NCBI GenBank assembly: GCA_964409685.1 | Contig: CAYPEJ010000001.1 | Span: 1-64,000 of the forward strand | From: Clostridium_AI sp964409685 | Lineage (GTDB): Bacteria; Bacillota; Clostridia; Lachnospirales; Lachnospiraceae | Length of the DNA stretch: 64,000 nucleotides | Direction of reading: 5' to 3' | Part shown: positions 53,546-62,411 of the stretch, one piece after another | Numbering within the stretch: the first letter of the stretch is position 1 | Layout: each line of letters opens with the position of its first letter | Translations under genes and position numbers: made by a program | The notes under the pieces: model-generated | What the model saw: only the letters and a program-made list of their open reading frames with translations | The model's database searches: none | What the model was told of the DNA's origin: nothing

Positions 53546-55663
53546 ATGGATAAATATGATTTTTTTGCGTTGGAAAAAGCTAAGATTGTGCTAGGAAAAG
53601 CACCTGCTGGTTTTGGAAAAACCAGTAGAATGAAATATATTCTTAACAAAAAGGAAGTGGTTTGGATCTCGCTAGACGAAGGTTGTAATCAAGAAACTAT
53701 TTTCTTTGAAAGATGGTTGCGAGCTTTGAAAAGAAAGATGAATCAAGGAGCAGTAAATTCGGTAGTAGGCAATCAAATGGACGATAGTATAAATGAGGGG
53801 CTACATGAAGAAGATGCAGACTTTTATTCTTTCGTAAATCAATATGTAGAAGGAACTATGAAATTAGAATTAGTTCGACAAGAAGTTAGAAAACGATTAG
53901 AGCAATTATTGGCAAGAAAGCAAGAGAAATTGGTAATGGTATTTGATAATATTCAATGTATGCACAATAAAAAATGTTTGTCAGTAATTGAAACTTTGAT
54001 AGAACACTATGCAGGTATGCAATATATTTTTTTGGGAAGAGAAGAACCAAAGTTTTTAATTCGCTATATTATTTCAAAGAGTTGTATCGTATTAGAAAAA
54101 GAAAAGTTTTATTTGAGCAGACAAGAGACTTGTGCGTATTTTCAACAACAGTTAAATTGTTCAGAACAAGACGCCAATCAGTATGTTGAAATGTATATGC
54201 GCTATTTTCATGGATGGCCAATAGGCGTGAATGAAGTGGTCAAGTTCTTGGGCATGGGCTATGGAGGCGATTCAAATTTTGAAGAATATTTTCTGAATTC
54301 TTGGCTTTCTAGATATATAGAATATGCGTTTTTTGAGAAAATTCCAAGGGAGGAGTTGTATCAATTAAAAATATTAGCGTTGCTTTTGGAATGTGATGAG
54401 GAATTATGGGGATATATTTGTCAGCAGAATTTAGGTGATCATACAGCTAAGAAAATGTTGAATAAGCACTTTTTTATTTATGAAGAAAAAGGGATGGTAA
54501 AATGTATTCCAGCATTTCGATTGATTTTACAGAACCAGACAGAGCACAATGAGTTGGAAGAAATGGTAAATCTCGTAGCACAGTATTATTTTGCAAGAAA
54601 AAAGTATACGCAGCTGAATGATTTGCTTTTTCGTTTTAAGTCCAAGGAGATTATGGAGGATTATTTAAGTAAATGTTTTACTGTATTCAAGGAGAATGAT
54701 ATGATTCCATCTTATGTGGAAGGCTTACTCTATTTATTGGAAACAGGTGAAGAGTTGCAAGGAACAGTTCTTCGGTATATGGCAGAAGTTGTGAGTCTGA
54801 TAGGAGCGAAAAAAGAGATGGATGAGAGAGAGCGAACATTGTATCTTGATATTATTATGTACAATGAGAATCCAAAGGAATATAAAGCTTCTCTCCTAAA
54901 TTTTTTTCATGAGTATTTAAATACAATTCGAGATACTAAGAGAATTTATATTACATGCTTTGGACAATTCAAAGTAGAAGTAATGGGAGAACAGAGTGAA
55001 TTAAAATGGAGAACCAAAAAAGGATGTGAGCTATTCGCTTACTTGTATCATATGCAGGGAGTGCCTATCACAAGAAAAGTTTTGTTAAATATATTGTGGC
55101 CCAATGAAATACAGAAAAATGCAGTGACTATGTTTCACAATATGATTTACAACATTCGAAAAGAATTGATGAAGTATGGATTAGAAGAGGTCATTCAGTA
55201 TAAGGATAAGATGTACTCTCTAAATATGAAATGGATTGAATCGGACTATGATGTAAGGAAAACATTGATAGAAAAGAGTGACCAGATAGAGTATTTATTG
55301 GAACAGGAGCACTTGGTGAAAAGTTATCCAGGACAGTATCTTGAAAATATAGATAACAACTGGACAATTGAGTTAAAGGAATTTTATGATAAAAAATACA
55401 TTGTAAGTTGCATGAGGTTAGCAGATTATTATATAGAAAGAAAGCAGTATGAGAACGCGTTGATTTATTTACGAAATATTTTGCAAGTAGACAATTTGAA
55501 GGAAATCGCAATCGGAAAAGTCCTATTATGTTATGGTTCTATCGGAGAGAAGAAATTGTTGCAGCAAGAGTATTTGGCATTTGAGCATTTATTACAGAAA
55601 GAATTAAATGTAGAACCTTGTGAGTATGTAAAACAAATGTATCATAAAGCATTAAAAATATAA
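53546..55663 (+). CDS. large SARP/MalT-like transcriptional regulator
   Basis: A 705-residue regulator. The N-terminal NTPase has Walker A KAPAGFGKTS (about residues 18-27) and Walker B LVMVFDN, as in STAND regulators. The C-terminal ~240 residues are a winged-helix DNA-binding domain (ITCFGQFKVEV, TRKVLLNILWPNE, AVTMFHNMIYNIRKEL) followed by a bacterial transcriptional activation (BTAD) domain of TPR-like helices. This architecture is like activators of large secondary-metabolite or structural clusters. The gene lies between the ATPase and the sheath gene and probably controls the system. Confidence 0.8.
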   Translation: MDKYDFFALEKAKIVLGKAPAGFGKTSRMKYILNKKEVVWISLDEGCNQETIFFERWLRALKRKMNQGAVNSVVGNQMDDSINEGLHEEDADFYSFVNQYVEGTMKLELVRQEVRKRLEQLLARKQEKLVMVFDNIQCMHNKKCLSVIETLIEHYAGMQYIFLGREEPKFLIRYIISKSCIVLEKEKFYLSRQETCAYFQQQLNCSEQDANQYVEMYMRYFHGWPIGVNEVVKFLGMGYGGDSNFEEYFLNSWLSRYIEYAFFEKIPREELYQLKILALLLECDEELWGYICQQNLGDHTAKKMLNKHFFIYEEKGMVKCIPAFRLILQNQTEHNELEEMVNLVAQYYFARKKYTQLNDLLFRFKSKEIMEDYLSKCFTVFKENDMIPSYVEGLLYLLETGEELQGTVLRYMAEVVSLIGAKKEMDERERTLYLDIIMYNENPKEYKASLLNFFHEYLNTIRDTKRIYITCFGQFKVEVMGEQSELKWRTKKGCELFAYLYHMQGVPITRKVLLNILWPNEIQKNAVTMFHNMIYNIRKELMKYGLEEVIQYKDKMYSLNMKWIESDYDVRKTLIEKSDQIEYLLEQEHLVKSYPGQYLENIDNNWTIELKEFYDKKYIVSCMRLADYYIERKQYENALIYLRNILQVDNLKEIAIGKVLLCYGSIGEKKLLQQEYLAFEHLLQKELNVEPCEYVKQMYHKALKI

Positions 55664-55768
55664 TAAAAATTTTAGAAAAAAATATTTGCCGTTTCTTGAC
55701 AAGAGGAGTACAATGAAATTTGTGCTAAAAATAATACATAAGAACATACAGGAAGGATGAAAAAAATA

Positions 55769-56485
55769 ATGCGTAAGAAACTATTGGCATTGGGAATGTG
55801 TGCATCACTTTGTCTTGCTGGATGCAGTACTTCCCAAAATAATAACGTGGCAACAAACAATCAAGCAGGAGTCGAATCAGAGGAATCGGTAAATTACATA
55901 ACAGAAAATGTAGATATAACTACTCCAGAAAAAGCACTTGAACGATTAAAGGAGGGTAACGAAAGATTTGTTAACGATCAATCAGAAGTTGTTAATGTAA
56001 CGAGTGAAAGAAGGGCACAATTATTAGAAGGGCAAAATCCATATGCCGTGGTAGTGTCCTGTTCGGATTCACGAGTGACTCCGACTGCTGTATTTAATGT
56101 AGGTCTTGGGGAATTATTCGATGTAAGAATTGCAGGAAATGTATTAGATGATGATGCATTAGGATCCATTGAATATGGTGTAGAACATTGTGAGGCACCG
56201 TTAGTTGTTATTATGGGGCATGAAAGCTGTGGTGCAGTAACAGCGGCTTATGATATTTTGCAAAATGGCACAGAAGTTGAAGGTCATATCAATGCTCTAA
56301 TGGATAAGATATTACCAAATATCCAAGAGTCTGAATCCTTAGAAAATGCCATTGAAGATAATGCCATTGCAGTGAAAAAGCAAGTGGAAGAAGATGAAAT
56401 TGTAAAAGAATTTATAGAAGAAGGAAAAGTGAAAGTTGTGTTAGCACACTATGCATTAGATGGTAGTGTGACATTTGAAGAATAA
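55769..56485 (+). CDS. secreted beta-class carbonic anhydrase (lipoprotein)
   Basis: A ~238-residue zinc enzyme interconverting CO2 and bicarbonate. Zinc ligands are visible in VVVSCSDSRV (Cys, Asp) and GHESCGAV (His, Cys). The N-terminus is a lipoprotein signal with lipobox SLCLAGC, so the enzyme is outside the cell. The start is placed at 55769, 12 bp after GGAAGG; an ATG at 55757 touches that site and is less likely. It is unrelated to the neighbouring injection-system genes by known function, but extracellular bicarbonate supply could matter to an organism with CO dehydrogenase (inference). Confidence 0.9.
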   Translation: MRKKLLALGMCASLCLAGCSTSQNNNVATNNQAGVESEESVNYITENVDITTPEKALERLKEGNERFVNDQSEVVNVTSERRAQLLEGQNPYAVVVSCSDSRVTPTAVFNVGLGELFDVRIAGNVLDDDALGSIEYGVEHCEAPLVVIMGHESCGAVTAAYDILQNGTEVEGHINALMDKILPNIQESESLENAIEDNAIAVKKQVEEDEIVKEFIEEGKVKVVLAHYALDGSVTFEE

Positions 56486-56498
56486 AATCCAGTTAAGA

Positions 56499-56540
56499 AA
56501 AGAGCTGTCGCACTAATTACTTAGTGCGGCAGCTCTTTCA
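56499..56540 (+). terminator. terminator after the carbonic anhydrase
   Basis: AGAGCTGTCGCACTA (56501-56515) pairs with TAGTGCGGCAGCTCT (56522-56536, one G-T), followed by TTCA; possibly bidirectional. Confidence 0.75.
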
Positions 56541-56560
56541 ATTCATAGGAAATTCCGCTT
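56541..56560 (+). repeat. 20-bp dispersed repeat, copy 2
   Basis: Identical to 22072-22091 (ATTCATAGGAAATTCCGCTT) and again directly beyond a terminator. Two exact copies over 34 kb point to a repeat family in this genome. Confidence 0.8.
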
Positions 56561-56569
56561 GATATATAA

Positions 56570-57010
56570 TTATTCAATTAAGATGTAATTATCAACTTTT
56601 TCTTCCACCGCTTCTTTCTTTGGCACATGGATTCTTAAGATTCCATTGTCGAATTTTGCCTGAATATCTTCCTTTGTTACCTGTTCGCCTATATAATAAC
56701 TTCTCTGACATTGACCGACAAATCGTTCTCTGCGAATAAACTGTTCGCCTTCGTGTTCCTCCTTATTTTCCTCTTTCTTTGCCTGAATGGTAAGGTAACC
56801 GTCCTTCAAGTCTGCTTTTACTTCTTCCTTTGCATAACCTGGAAGTTCTATCTCCAATTCATATGCATCGCCACAGTCACTGATATCTGTGCTCATCTGT
56901 CCCTGCATACTGCTGTATTCAAATGGAAAAGAAAATACGGTATCTAACATATCATTCATAAAACTATCATGAAACATTCCTTCATTACTGAAAATACTTG
57001 GCATATACAT
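56570..57010 (-). CDS. small heat shock protein Hsp20, downstream copy
   Basis: A 146-residue alpha-crystallin-domain chaperone that holds unfolding proteins. The core shows YELEIELPGYAKEEVKADL and GYLTIQAKKEE, and the C-terminal ILRIHVPKKE contains the IxI/V-type motif that docks on the neighbouring subunit. AGGAGG is 8 bp before the ATG. It forms an operon with the second Hsp20 gene upstream (gap about 66 bp). Confidence 0.93.
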   Translation of the reverse strand: MYMPSIFSNEGMFHDSFMNDMLDTVFSFPFEYSSMQGQMSTDISDCGDAYELEIELPGYAKEEVKADLKDGYLTIQAKKEENKEEHEGEQFIRRERFVGQCQRSYYIGEQVTKEDIQAKFDNGILRIHVPKKEAVEEKVDNYILIE

Positions 57011-57076
57011 ATGTCATTCCTCCTTCAAATTTAAAATGATTTCTTATTATACATTTATCTTATACATTTATCATGA

Positions 57077-57550
57077 TTATACAATCTCAATAGAATTAGC
57101 TTTTTCTTTGTCTTCTTTTGACATCTTCGGGATATGGAGTCTCAGTACCCCATGTTTGTAAGAAGCTTTGATCTCGTCCTGTTTGATATCAGTTCCAATA
57201 TAGAACGTTCTCTTGTATACTCCATCAAATCGTTCTTTGGAAATATATTGTTTCGGCTGCTTTTTCTCGCCTGTTTGTGATTCTTCTGCTGATTTTTCCA
57301 CTGATTTTTCAGTTGTTTCCTTTGCCTTGCTTGCCTCGACACATAAGTAACCATTTTCCAAATGAACCTTGATTTCTTCTTTTGCAAAACCTGGTAAGTC
57401 GATGTCTAGGATATACATGGTTTCTGTTTCTTTCACATCGCTCCGCATCAGGTAGTGTTTCATTGGTGCTTTCTTGACTGGGTAAGCACTTCTGTTTGAT
57501 CTTGCAGTTGGAAATTGTAGACTTGGCATAAATAAACTTGGTATCATCAT
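57077..57550 (-). CDS. small heat shock protein Hsp20, upstream copy
   Basis: A 157-residue alpha-crystallin-domain chaperone with YILDIDLPGFAKEEIKVHL and HGVLRLHIPKM (IxI-type dock). A Lys/Glu/Ser-rich insert (TTEKSVEKSAEESQ) lies between the beta strands, longer than in its neighbour. The start at 57550 follows GGAGG by 8 bp; the longer frame lacks a site. Expression should be controlled by HrcA through the CIRCE element upstream. Confidence 0.9.
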   Translation of the reverse strand: MMIPSLFMPSLQFPTARSNRSAYPVKKAPMKHYLMRSDVKETETMYILDIDLPGFAKEEIKVHLENGYLCVEASKAKETTEKSVEKSAEESQTGEKKQPKQYISKERFDGVYKRTFYIGTDIKQDEIKASYKHGVLRLHIPKMSKEDKEKANSIEIV

Positions 57551-57658
57551 AAGACATTCCTCCTCATTCTTCTTAACTAGATACCGCAAAGCAGTTACTT
57601 GTGTTACTACATTTATTTTATTATGAACTGTTTTGTTTGTTATCTTTGTTCTATATGT

Positions 57659-57701
57659 AATATAACACTTATTGTTAGCACTGTCAATAGGTGAGTGCTA
57701 A
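57659..57701 (-). promoter_or_regulatory. Hsp20 promoter overlapped by a CIRCE operator
   Basis: On the minus strand TTGACA (57687-57682), 17 bp, TATATT (57664-57659) forms the promoter. CIRCE, the HrcA operator, lies at 57675-57701: TTAGCACTG-N9-GAGTGCTAA, one mismatch from the canonical inverted repeat. The operator covers the -35 box, so HrcA should block RNA polymerase and heat should derepress the genes. No other feature was found from 57702 to 57976 except a weakly supported reading frame that lacks a ribosome site. Confidence 0.88.
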
Positions 57702-57976
57702 TTTTTTGAATTTTATCCTTTTCAATAACGTATTATGGGGCTGCCGCATAACTTGACAAAAAGTCTTAGAAACAAACCAATTCTGACATGCATGTTTATA
57801 AAAATGTTTATAGAAACTTTTTATAATTACAGTTATGTGTTGAAAGTCGAGAGCATGTTTCTGGAAAACAAACATAACATTAAATATGAGGTAAGAAGGG
57901 AGGAATCTAGTTCTATATTCATTAGAGTTTTATTAGATTTTGTTATGGGCAACCAATGAGTTAGAGCTAGGCGTGT

Positions 57977-59707
57977 ATGGCAGAATATTTATCGCCAGGT
58001 GTCTATGTAGAAGAGTTTGCTTCTGGAGGACAACCTATGGAAGGTGTAGGAACAAGCACAGCAGGTTTTGTTGGAATGGCAGAGAGAGGTCCTGTTGTTG
58101 GAGTTCCAGAGTTAGTTACGAATTTTGCAGAATTCAAAAGAACATATGGTGGATATTTATCTGAAAATGAATTTGGTGAATACCGTTTTCTAGCATATGC
58201 AGTAGAGAATTTCTTTATCAATGGAGGTTCCCGTTGTTTCATTATGCGTGTGGCACCAGCAGACGCAAAATGTGCAGTTGGATATGCGCCAAGTGAGGAA
58301 AAACCAGTTCTTACATTTACAGCGAAAAATCCAGGTATCTGGGGTGATAACATAAAGATTGCACTTGCAGAGCAAAGCAAGGCAAAGACACAAGTAAAAG
58401 AGATTATCGAAGAAGGTACTGAAAAACGCTACAAGGTAAAAAGTAGCGCAGGTTTCCTAGTTGGTGATGTAGTTGCTTATGATGATGGAACAAAAGTTAT
58501 TTATAACAAAGTTTTGAAAAGTCAAGATAACATGATTACATTTGCAGAAGAATTTCCAGCAGATATCGTAGACACAGACCTAGTTCCTAAGAAGGTCATT
58601 ACTACTTGTGAGATGAAATTAGAAGTTAAGTATGAAGAGATTATCGAAACATACGAACATGTTTCCTTTAATATTGAGTCACCAAACTTTATTGGAAAGA
58701 AGATTGCAAAATCAAATCTTGTAACAGTTGCGTACACAGAAGACAAAGCAGGTGAGATTACAGCTCCATTTGTAGCAGTATCCACAGGTGAGGACGTTGC
58801 ATTGGTCAACTTCAAAGGTGGAAGCAATGGTGATGTGTCTGCGGTAACAGCAGCAGAATTTATCGGTGAGGACAATGGAGCAGGTAATCGTACGGGGATT
58901 CAGTCTTTTGTTGATAATGACGTAGTGTCTATTATGGCAGTACCTGGAATCACGGATCCAAATGTACAACTTTCCTTAGTGGCTCATTGTGAAAATCTTG
59001 CAAGTAGATTTGCAGTATTGGATATTCCAAGAGATGCCAAAAAGGTTCAAGATATCATTACCCATAGAGAATTGTTTGATAGTGATTATGCAGCACTGTA
59101 TCATCCATGGTTAAACGTATTTGATCCATTAGATAAAAAGAATATAGCAGTTCCTCCATCTGGTGCTGTTATGGGTATCTATGCAAGAAGTGATAATCAA
59201 CGTGGGGTTCATAAAGCACCAGCAAATGAAGTAGTACGTGCTTGTGTTGGATTAGATATCCAATTTAACAAGGGAGAACAAGACATTTTAAATCCAAGGG
59301 GCGTGAATTTAATTCGTAGCTTTCCTGGTCAAGGAATTCGTGTATGGGGAGCAAGAACAGCATCTAGCGACCCAAGTTGGAAATATATTAACGTTCGTCG
59401 TTTGTTTATCTACATTGAAGAATCTATCAAAGCAAATACAAACTGGGCAGTATTTGAACCGAACGATGCAAATCTTTGGGATCGTGTAAAACGTACGATC
59501 AGTGTATTTTTAAATTCCATGTGGAGAGAAGGTTCTTTAGCAGGAAGTTCCGCAGAGGAAGCATTTTTTGTAAATGTTGGTCGGGATACCATGAGCCAAG
59601 ATGATATTGATAATGGTCGCTTAATTTGTGTAATTGGTGTTGCGCCAGTAAAACCAGCAGAATTTGTAATCTTCCGATTAACACAAAAGACAGGAGATTC
59701 TGAATAA
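57977..59707 (+). CDS. contractile tail sheath protein
   Basis: A 576-residue sheath subunit, the contracting outer tube of phage-tail-like particles. The N-terminus EYLSPGVYVEEFASGGQP and FVGMAERGP are hallmarks of the sheath family, and the C-terminal domain (KYINVRRLFIYIEESI, WAVFEPNDANLWDRVKR, NVGRDTMSQDDIDNGR) matches the conserved sheath handshake region. The middle (about 110-310) is variable and surface exposed. The ribosome site before the ATG is weak (GCTAGG). The tube, assembly and baseplate genes follow on the same strand. Confidence 0.95.
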   Translation: MAEYLSPGVYVEEFASGGQPMEGVGTSTAGFVGMAERGPVVGVPELVTNFAEFKRTYGGYLSENEFGEYRFLAYAVENFFINGGSRCFIMRVAPADAKCAVGYAPSEEKPVLTFTAKNPGIWGDNIKIALAEQSKAKTQVKEIIEEGTEKRYKVKSSAGFLVGDVVAYDDGTKVIYNKVLKSQDNMITFAEEFPADIVDTDLVPKKVITTCEMKLEVKYEEIIETYEHVSFNIESPNFIGKKIAKSNLVTVAYTEDKAGEITAPFVAVSTGEDVALVNFKGGSNGDVSAVTAAEFIGEDNGAGNRTGIQSFVDNDVVSIMAVPGITDPNVQLSLVAHCENLASRFAVLDIPRDAKKVQDIITHRELFDSDYAALYHPWLNVFDPLDKKNIAVPPSGAVMGIYARSDNQRGVHKAPANEVVRACVGLDIQFNKGEQDILNPRGVNLIRSFPGQGIRVWGARTASSDPSWKYINVRRLFIYIEESIKANTNWAVFEPNDANLWDRVKRTISVFLNSMWREGSLAGSSAEEAFFVNVGRDTMSQDDIDNGRLICVIGVAPVKPAEFVIFRLTQKTGDSE

Positions 59708-59741
59708 GATCGAAAAATAAACAGAAGGGAGAATTTAGAAG

Positions 59742-60164
59742 ATGGAATATCCTTATGGAAAATTTAGATTTAAGGTAGAAATAGAAGGCTTACAAGTTGC
59801 AGGATTTTCAGAAGCAAGTGGATTTGATGCTTCCATTGAAACAACGGATTATCGAGAAGGAAATATGGTAACCACAGCGCAAAAAGTTCCAGGATTAAAG
59901 AAATACAGCAACATTACTTTGAAAAAAGGTGTTGGAAGTAGTATGGAATTATTTAATTGGATCAATGCAGGAATTACAGGTGAGGTACAAAGAAAAACGG
60001 TTACAATCACCATCCTAGATCAAACAGAACAACCACAAGCTTCTTGGCAGATAATCAACGCTTATCCTTGTAAATATACAGCACCAGACTTTAATGCAAC
60101 CTCTTCCGAAGTTGCAATTGAATCTTTAGAAATTGTACATGAAGGATTAGTAAGAACAAAATAG
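59742..60164 (+). CDS. inner tube protein of the contractile particle
   Basis: A 140-residue tube subunit of the phage-tail family TIGR02241-like group. Typical parts are YPYGKFRFKVEIEGLQVAGFSEASGF and FNWINAGITGEVQRKTVTI. It would polymerise into the rigid inner tube that is driven through the target membrane. It lies 34 bp after the sheath gene. Confidence 0.93.
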   Translation: MEYPYGKFRFKVEIEGLQVAGFSEASGFDASIETTDYREGNMVTTAQKVPGLKKYSNITLKKGVGSSMELFNWINAGITGEVQRKTVTITILDQTEQPQASWQIINAYPCKYTAPDFNATSSEVAIESLEIVHEGLVRTK

Positions 60165-60239
60165 AATAAATAGAGCCTCCGTCAAGATACTTGATTCAAC
60201 ACAAGATATCTTGACGGGGAAAGACAAGGAGGAAAAAAT

Positions 60240-60611
60240 ATGTCGTTTCAAACAGAATTTCCATTTACATTACCAAAAGGATATGTTGATTTTTCGGGAA
60301 ATGTACATCGAGAAGGTGTGATGCGTCTAGCAAACGCAGGAGATGAGATACTTCCATTAAGAGACCCAAGAGTACAACAAAACCCAGGATATTTAACGAT
60401 TATCTTATTATCTAGGGTGATTACAAGATTAGGTTCTCTTCCAACAGTCGATACCAATGTGGTAGAAGGATTATTTACCATGGACTTATCATTTTTACAA
60501 GATTTATATGAAAAGATTAATTCTATGGAAATGCCCGTTTACAAAGGTGTTTGCCCACATTGTGGTGAGATTGTAGATATCCCAGTAAATTTTATGGAAG
60601 CCGGTCAATAA
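60240..60611 (+). CDS. tail assembly protein with CPHCG motif
   Basis: A 123-residue protein. The pattern FTLPKGYVDFSGNVHREGVMR, DEILPLRDPRVQQNPGYL and LLSRVITRLG is the standard small protein found after the tube gene in extracellular contractile systems, thought to help assembly. The C-terminus VCPHCGEIVDIP has a single CxxC pair. GGAGG precedes the ATG. Confidence 0.87.
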   Translation: MSFQTEFPFTLPKGYVDFSGNVHREGVMRLANAGDEILPLRDPRVQQNPGYLTIILLSRVITRLGSLPTVDTNVVEGLFTMDLSFLQDLYEKINSMEMPVYKGVCPHCGEIVDIPVNFMEAGQ

Positions 60612-60790
60612 GCACGTATCCGGCAGAAAAAATATATGAAGAAGTAGCATTTATTGGGTATTACATGCATTGGAGCAACGAGGAGATTATGAATTTTAGT
60701 CATAGGGATCGGCTTCAGTGGTGTAAAGAGATATCGAAGATTAATAGCCAGATGAATAAGGAACCAGAAAATATATTTGAGAATTTTTGA
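60608..60790 (+). CDS. DUF6760-like small injection-system protein, apparent ATA start
   Basis: A 60-codon frame. The encoded sequence (STYPAEKIYEEVAFIGYYMHW, then HRDRLQWCKEISKIN) matches the small DUF6760-type protein normally encoded right after the assembly protein in these clusters. In relatives the gene usually begins ATGA overlapping the previous stop. Here the junction reads ATAA: the previous stop is TAA and the first codon would be ATA. The next in-frame ATG is at about codon 20, beyond conserved residues. Either ATA initiates weakly through coupling or the gene has been crippled. Confidence 0.75.
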   Translation: MSTYPAEKIYEEVAFIGYYMHWSNEEIMNFSHRDRLQWCKEISKINSQMNKEPENIFENF

Positions 60791-60858
60791 AAGATAGGTT
60801 AGCTCAAATGTGCGCGGGGTTGTACGGAGCTTAATCAAGATAGAAAGCAGGATACGGA

Positions 60859-61287
60859 ATGAACAATTACAATAATCATGAATATGTCTCTAGCTTTGAA
60901 TTCGAAGTTTCTTTTCAAGGGATAAAAATTGGATTCTCAAAGGTAACGAATATGGAAGCAAAAATTGAATATGAGACCATTTATGAAGGTGGTAACGATA
61001 TTCCGATCTTATTGCCACTTCCGAATAGGAAACCAAATACGATTACCTTTGAAAAGGGATTACTTTTAAGTAAATCAAAGACCATCTGGGACAAATTGAA
61101 ACCAGGAATGATGGTATACGCAGTTGTGATTGATGTAATGAAAAATAAACAAGTTGTAAGAAAATTAACCTTTCAGCAAGGAATGGTTTTGAAAAAGAAA
61201 TATCCTTTATTGGATGCGACGTTCAATGGAGTTTATATAGAAACATTAGAGATTGCACATAGTGGACTAGAAGAGGAATATGTGTGA
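60859..61287 (+). CDS. second tube protein (gp19/Afp5-like)
   Basis: A 142-residue paralogue of the tube protein: FEFEVSFQGIKIGFSKVTNMEAKIEY, then IDVMKNKQVVRKLTFQQGMV and YIETLEIAHSGLEE. Contractile systems carry a second tube-type protein that joins tube and baseplate. No strong ribosome site is visible (AAAGCAGG upstream). Confidence 0.87.
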   Translation: MNNYNNHEYVSSFEFEVSFQGIKIGFSKVTNMEAKIEYETIYEGGNDIPILLPLPNRKPNTITFEKGLLLSKSKTIWDKLKPGMMVYAVVIDVMKNKQVVRKLTFQQGMVLKKKYPLLDATFNGVYIETLEIAHSGLEEEYV

Positions 61288-61326
61288 TAGAAGTGCAAAC
61301 TTAGCCAGTGATCGAGCAGGTGATAT

Positions 61327-62385
61327 ATGAAACAGAAAATGGGCGTAATTGTGCCTTTTCATAAAAGGGAACAAGGGATTATCAATAAGAGGGCAGTTGC
61401 CATAGCACTATTTGCCAAGAAGATTATGGAGAAATATAGTGCATTGGGAATGTATGGATTTGACGAAGCAGCTATGGTATTTCTAGAAAAGTTGGTAGAA
61501 GGTGAGAAGAAGGGGAAGGACATTCGAAAGCAGATTGAATTTACAGTTAAACTTATGTTGCTTCACCAGAATCGAAATCGTTTATCAAGAGATATTATCT
61601 CCGAAAATACTGCCTTTCAACGAAGTATTACCAATCATGTGATGATAAATCTAAATCGTTTGCTTACAGTGGACAAACGAGTGTATCGTGAGTTAAGCCA
61701 ACTTTCTCATAATAATGTGAAGTTAAAAGAAGCTTATGACAAGATAGTGCGGTTGGAAAATTATGAAAAAAAACTTGTATTTCAAATGAATCACCAACAG
61801 ACCATTCGTCCAAATGTTTTGAAAAATTCATTTTACAAAATGTTTCATCGTATGCTGAAACAGAATCAGTTGAAATTAAGTAATCAGATATTTCAGGAAA
61901 CGGCAGAACGACAACAATTTAAGCAGAATCTGAATAAGCTTTTGGAATTGCAGACATTACGTTCGGATGTACAGCGTCATGAGTTTTTGCATGTTATGAA
62001 ATATGGTACGTTAGAAGAACGGCGAGAAGCTATGGAAGTGTTGAAGGAAGCGGTTATTGAAGTAGATACTATGTTTGTGCATAGGAAGACAACCCAGCTT
62101 AGGGAAGAAGTGCAATTGCAAGTTGCGAAAAATCAAATGCAAGAACGTGAGTTGAACCATATTAAGCAGGAATTACGGAAACAGCAGGTGATTCAAATGG
62201 ATGAGCGAAAAGTCTATGAAGAAATGCGAATAAAATTAGAAAAGCAAGAAAAAGAGGTTCGTCAATTGATAAAAGAGAAAACCATTTTGCAGCAGGAATC
62301 ATCGCCACAGCAGATTTCAGCAATGATTCAAAAGAAGATTCATTCGGAGCTTCAAATTGACCGTATGCGTTATGGTATGGAATAG
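61327..62385 (+). CDS. coiled-coil protein of the injection cluster, unknown
   Basis: A 352-residue mostly alpha-helical protein, rich in Lys, Glu and Gln, with long heptad-like stretches in the last third (ELNHIKQELRKQQVIQ, YEEMRIKLEKQEKEVRQ). The N-terminal half resembles no family I recognise. Being co-directional and packed between the second tube and the LysM baseplate gene, it is probably a structural or accessory part of the particle. It could be a tape-measure-like or baseplate connector, but it is short for a tape measure. Confidence 0.6.
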   Translation: MKQKMGVIVPFHKREQGIINKRAVAIALFAKKIMEKYSALGMYGFDEAAMVFLEKLVEGEKKGKDIRKQIEFTVKLMLLHQNRNRLSRDIISENTAFQRSITNHVMINLNRLLTVDKRVYRELSQLSHNNVKLKEAYDKIVRLENYEKKLVFQMNHQQTIRPNVLKNSFYKMFHRMLKQNQLKLSNQIFQETAERQQFKQNLNKLLELQTLRSDVQRHEFLHVMKYGTLEERREAMEVLKEAVIEVDTMFVHRKTTQLREEVQLQVAKNQMQERELNHIKQELRKQQVIQMDERKVYEEMRIKLEKQEKEVRQLIKEKTILQQESSPQQISAMIQKKIHSELQIDRMRYGME

Positions 62386-62411
62386 AATTCGGAACGGGAG
62401 GAAACAATGGA

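Noticed and set aside
57735..57959. 74-codon frame upstream of the sheath gene
   Set aside because: It has no ribosome binding site, its composition is unlike neighbouring genes, and it covers the region between the CIRCE promoter and the sheath gene; no homology is evident.
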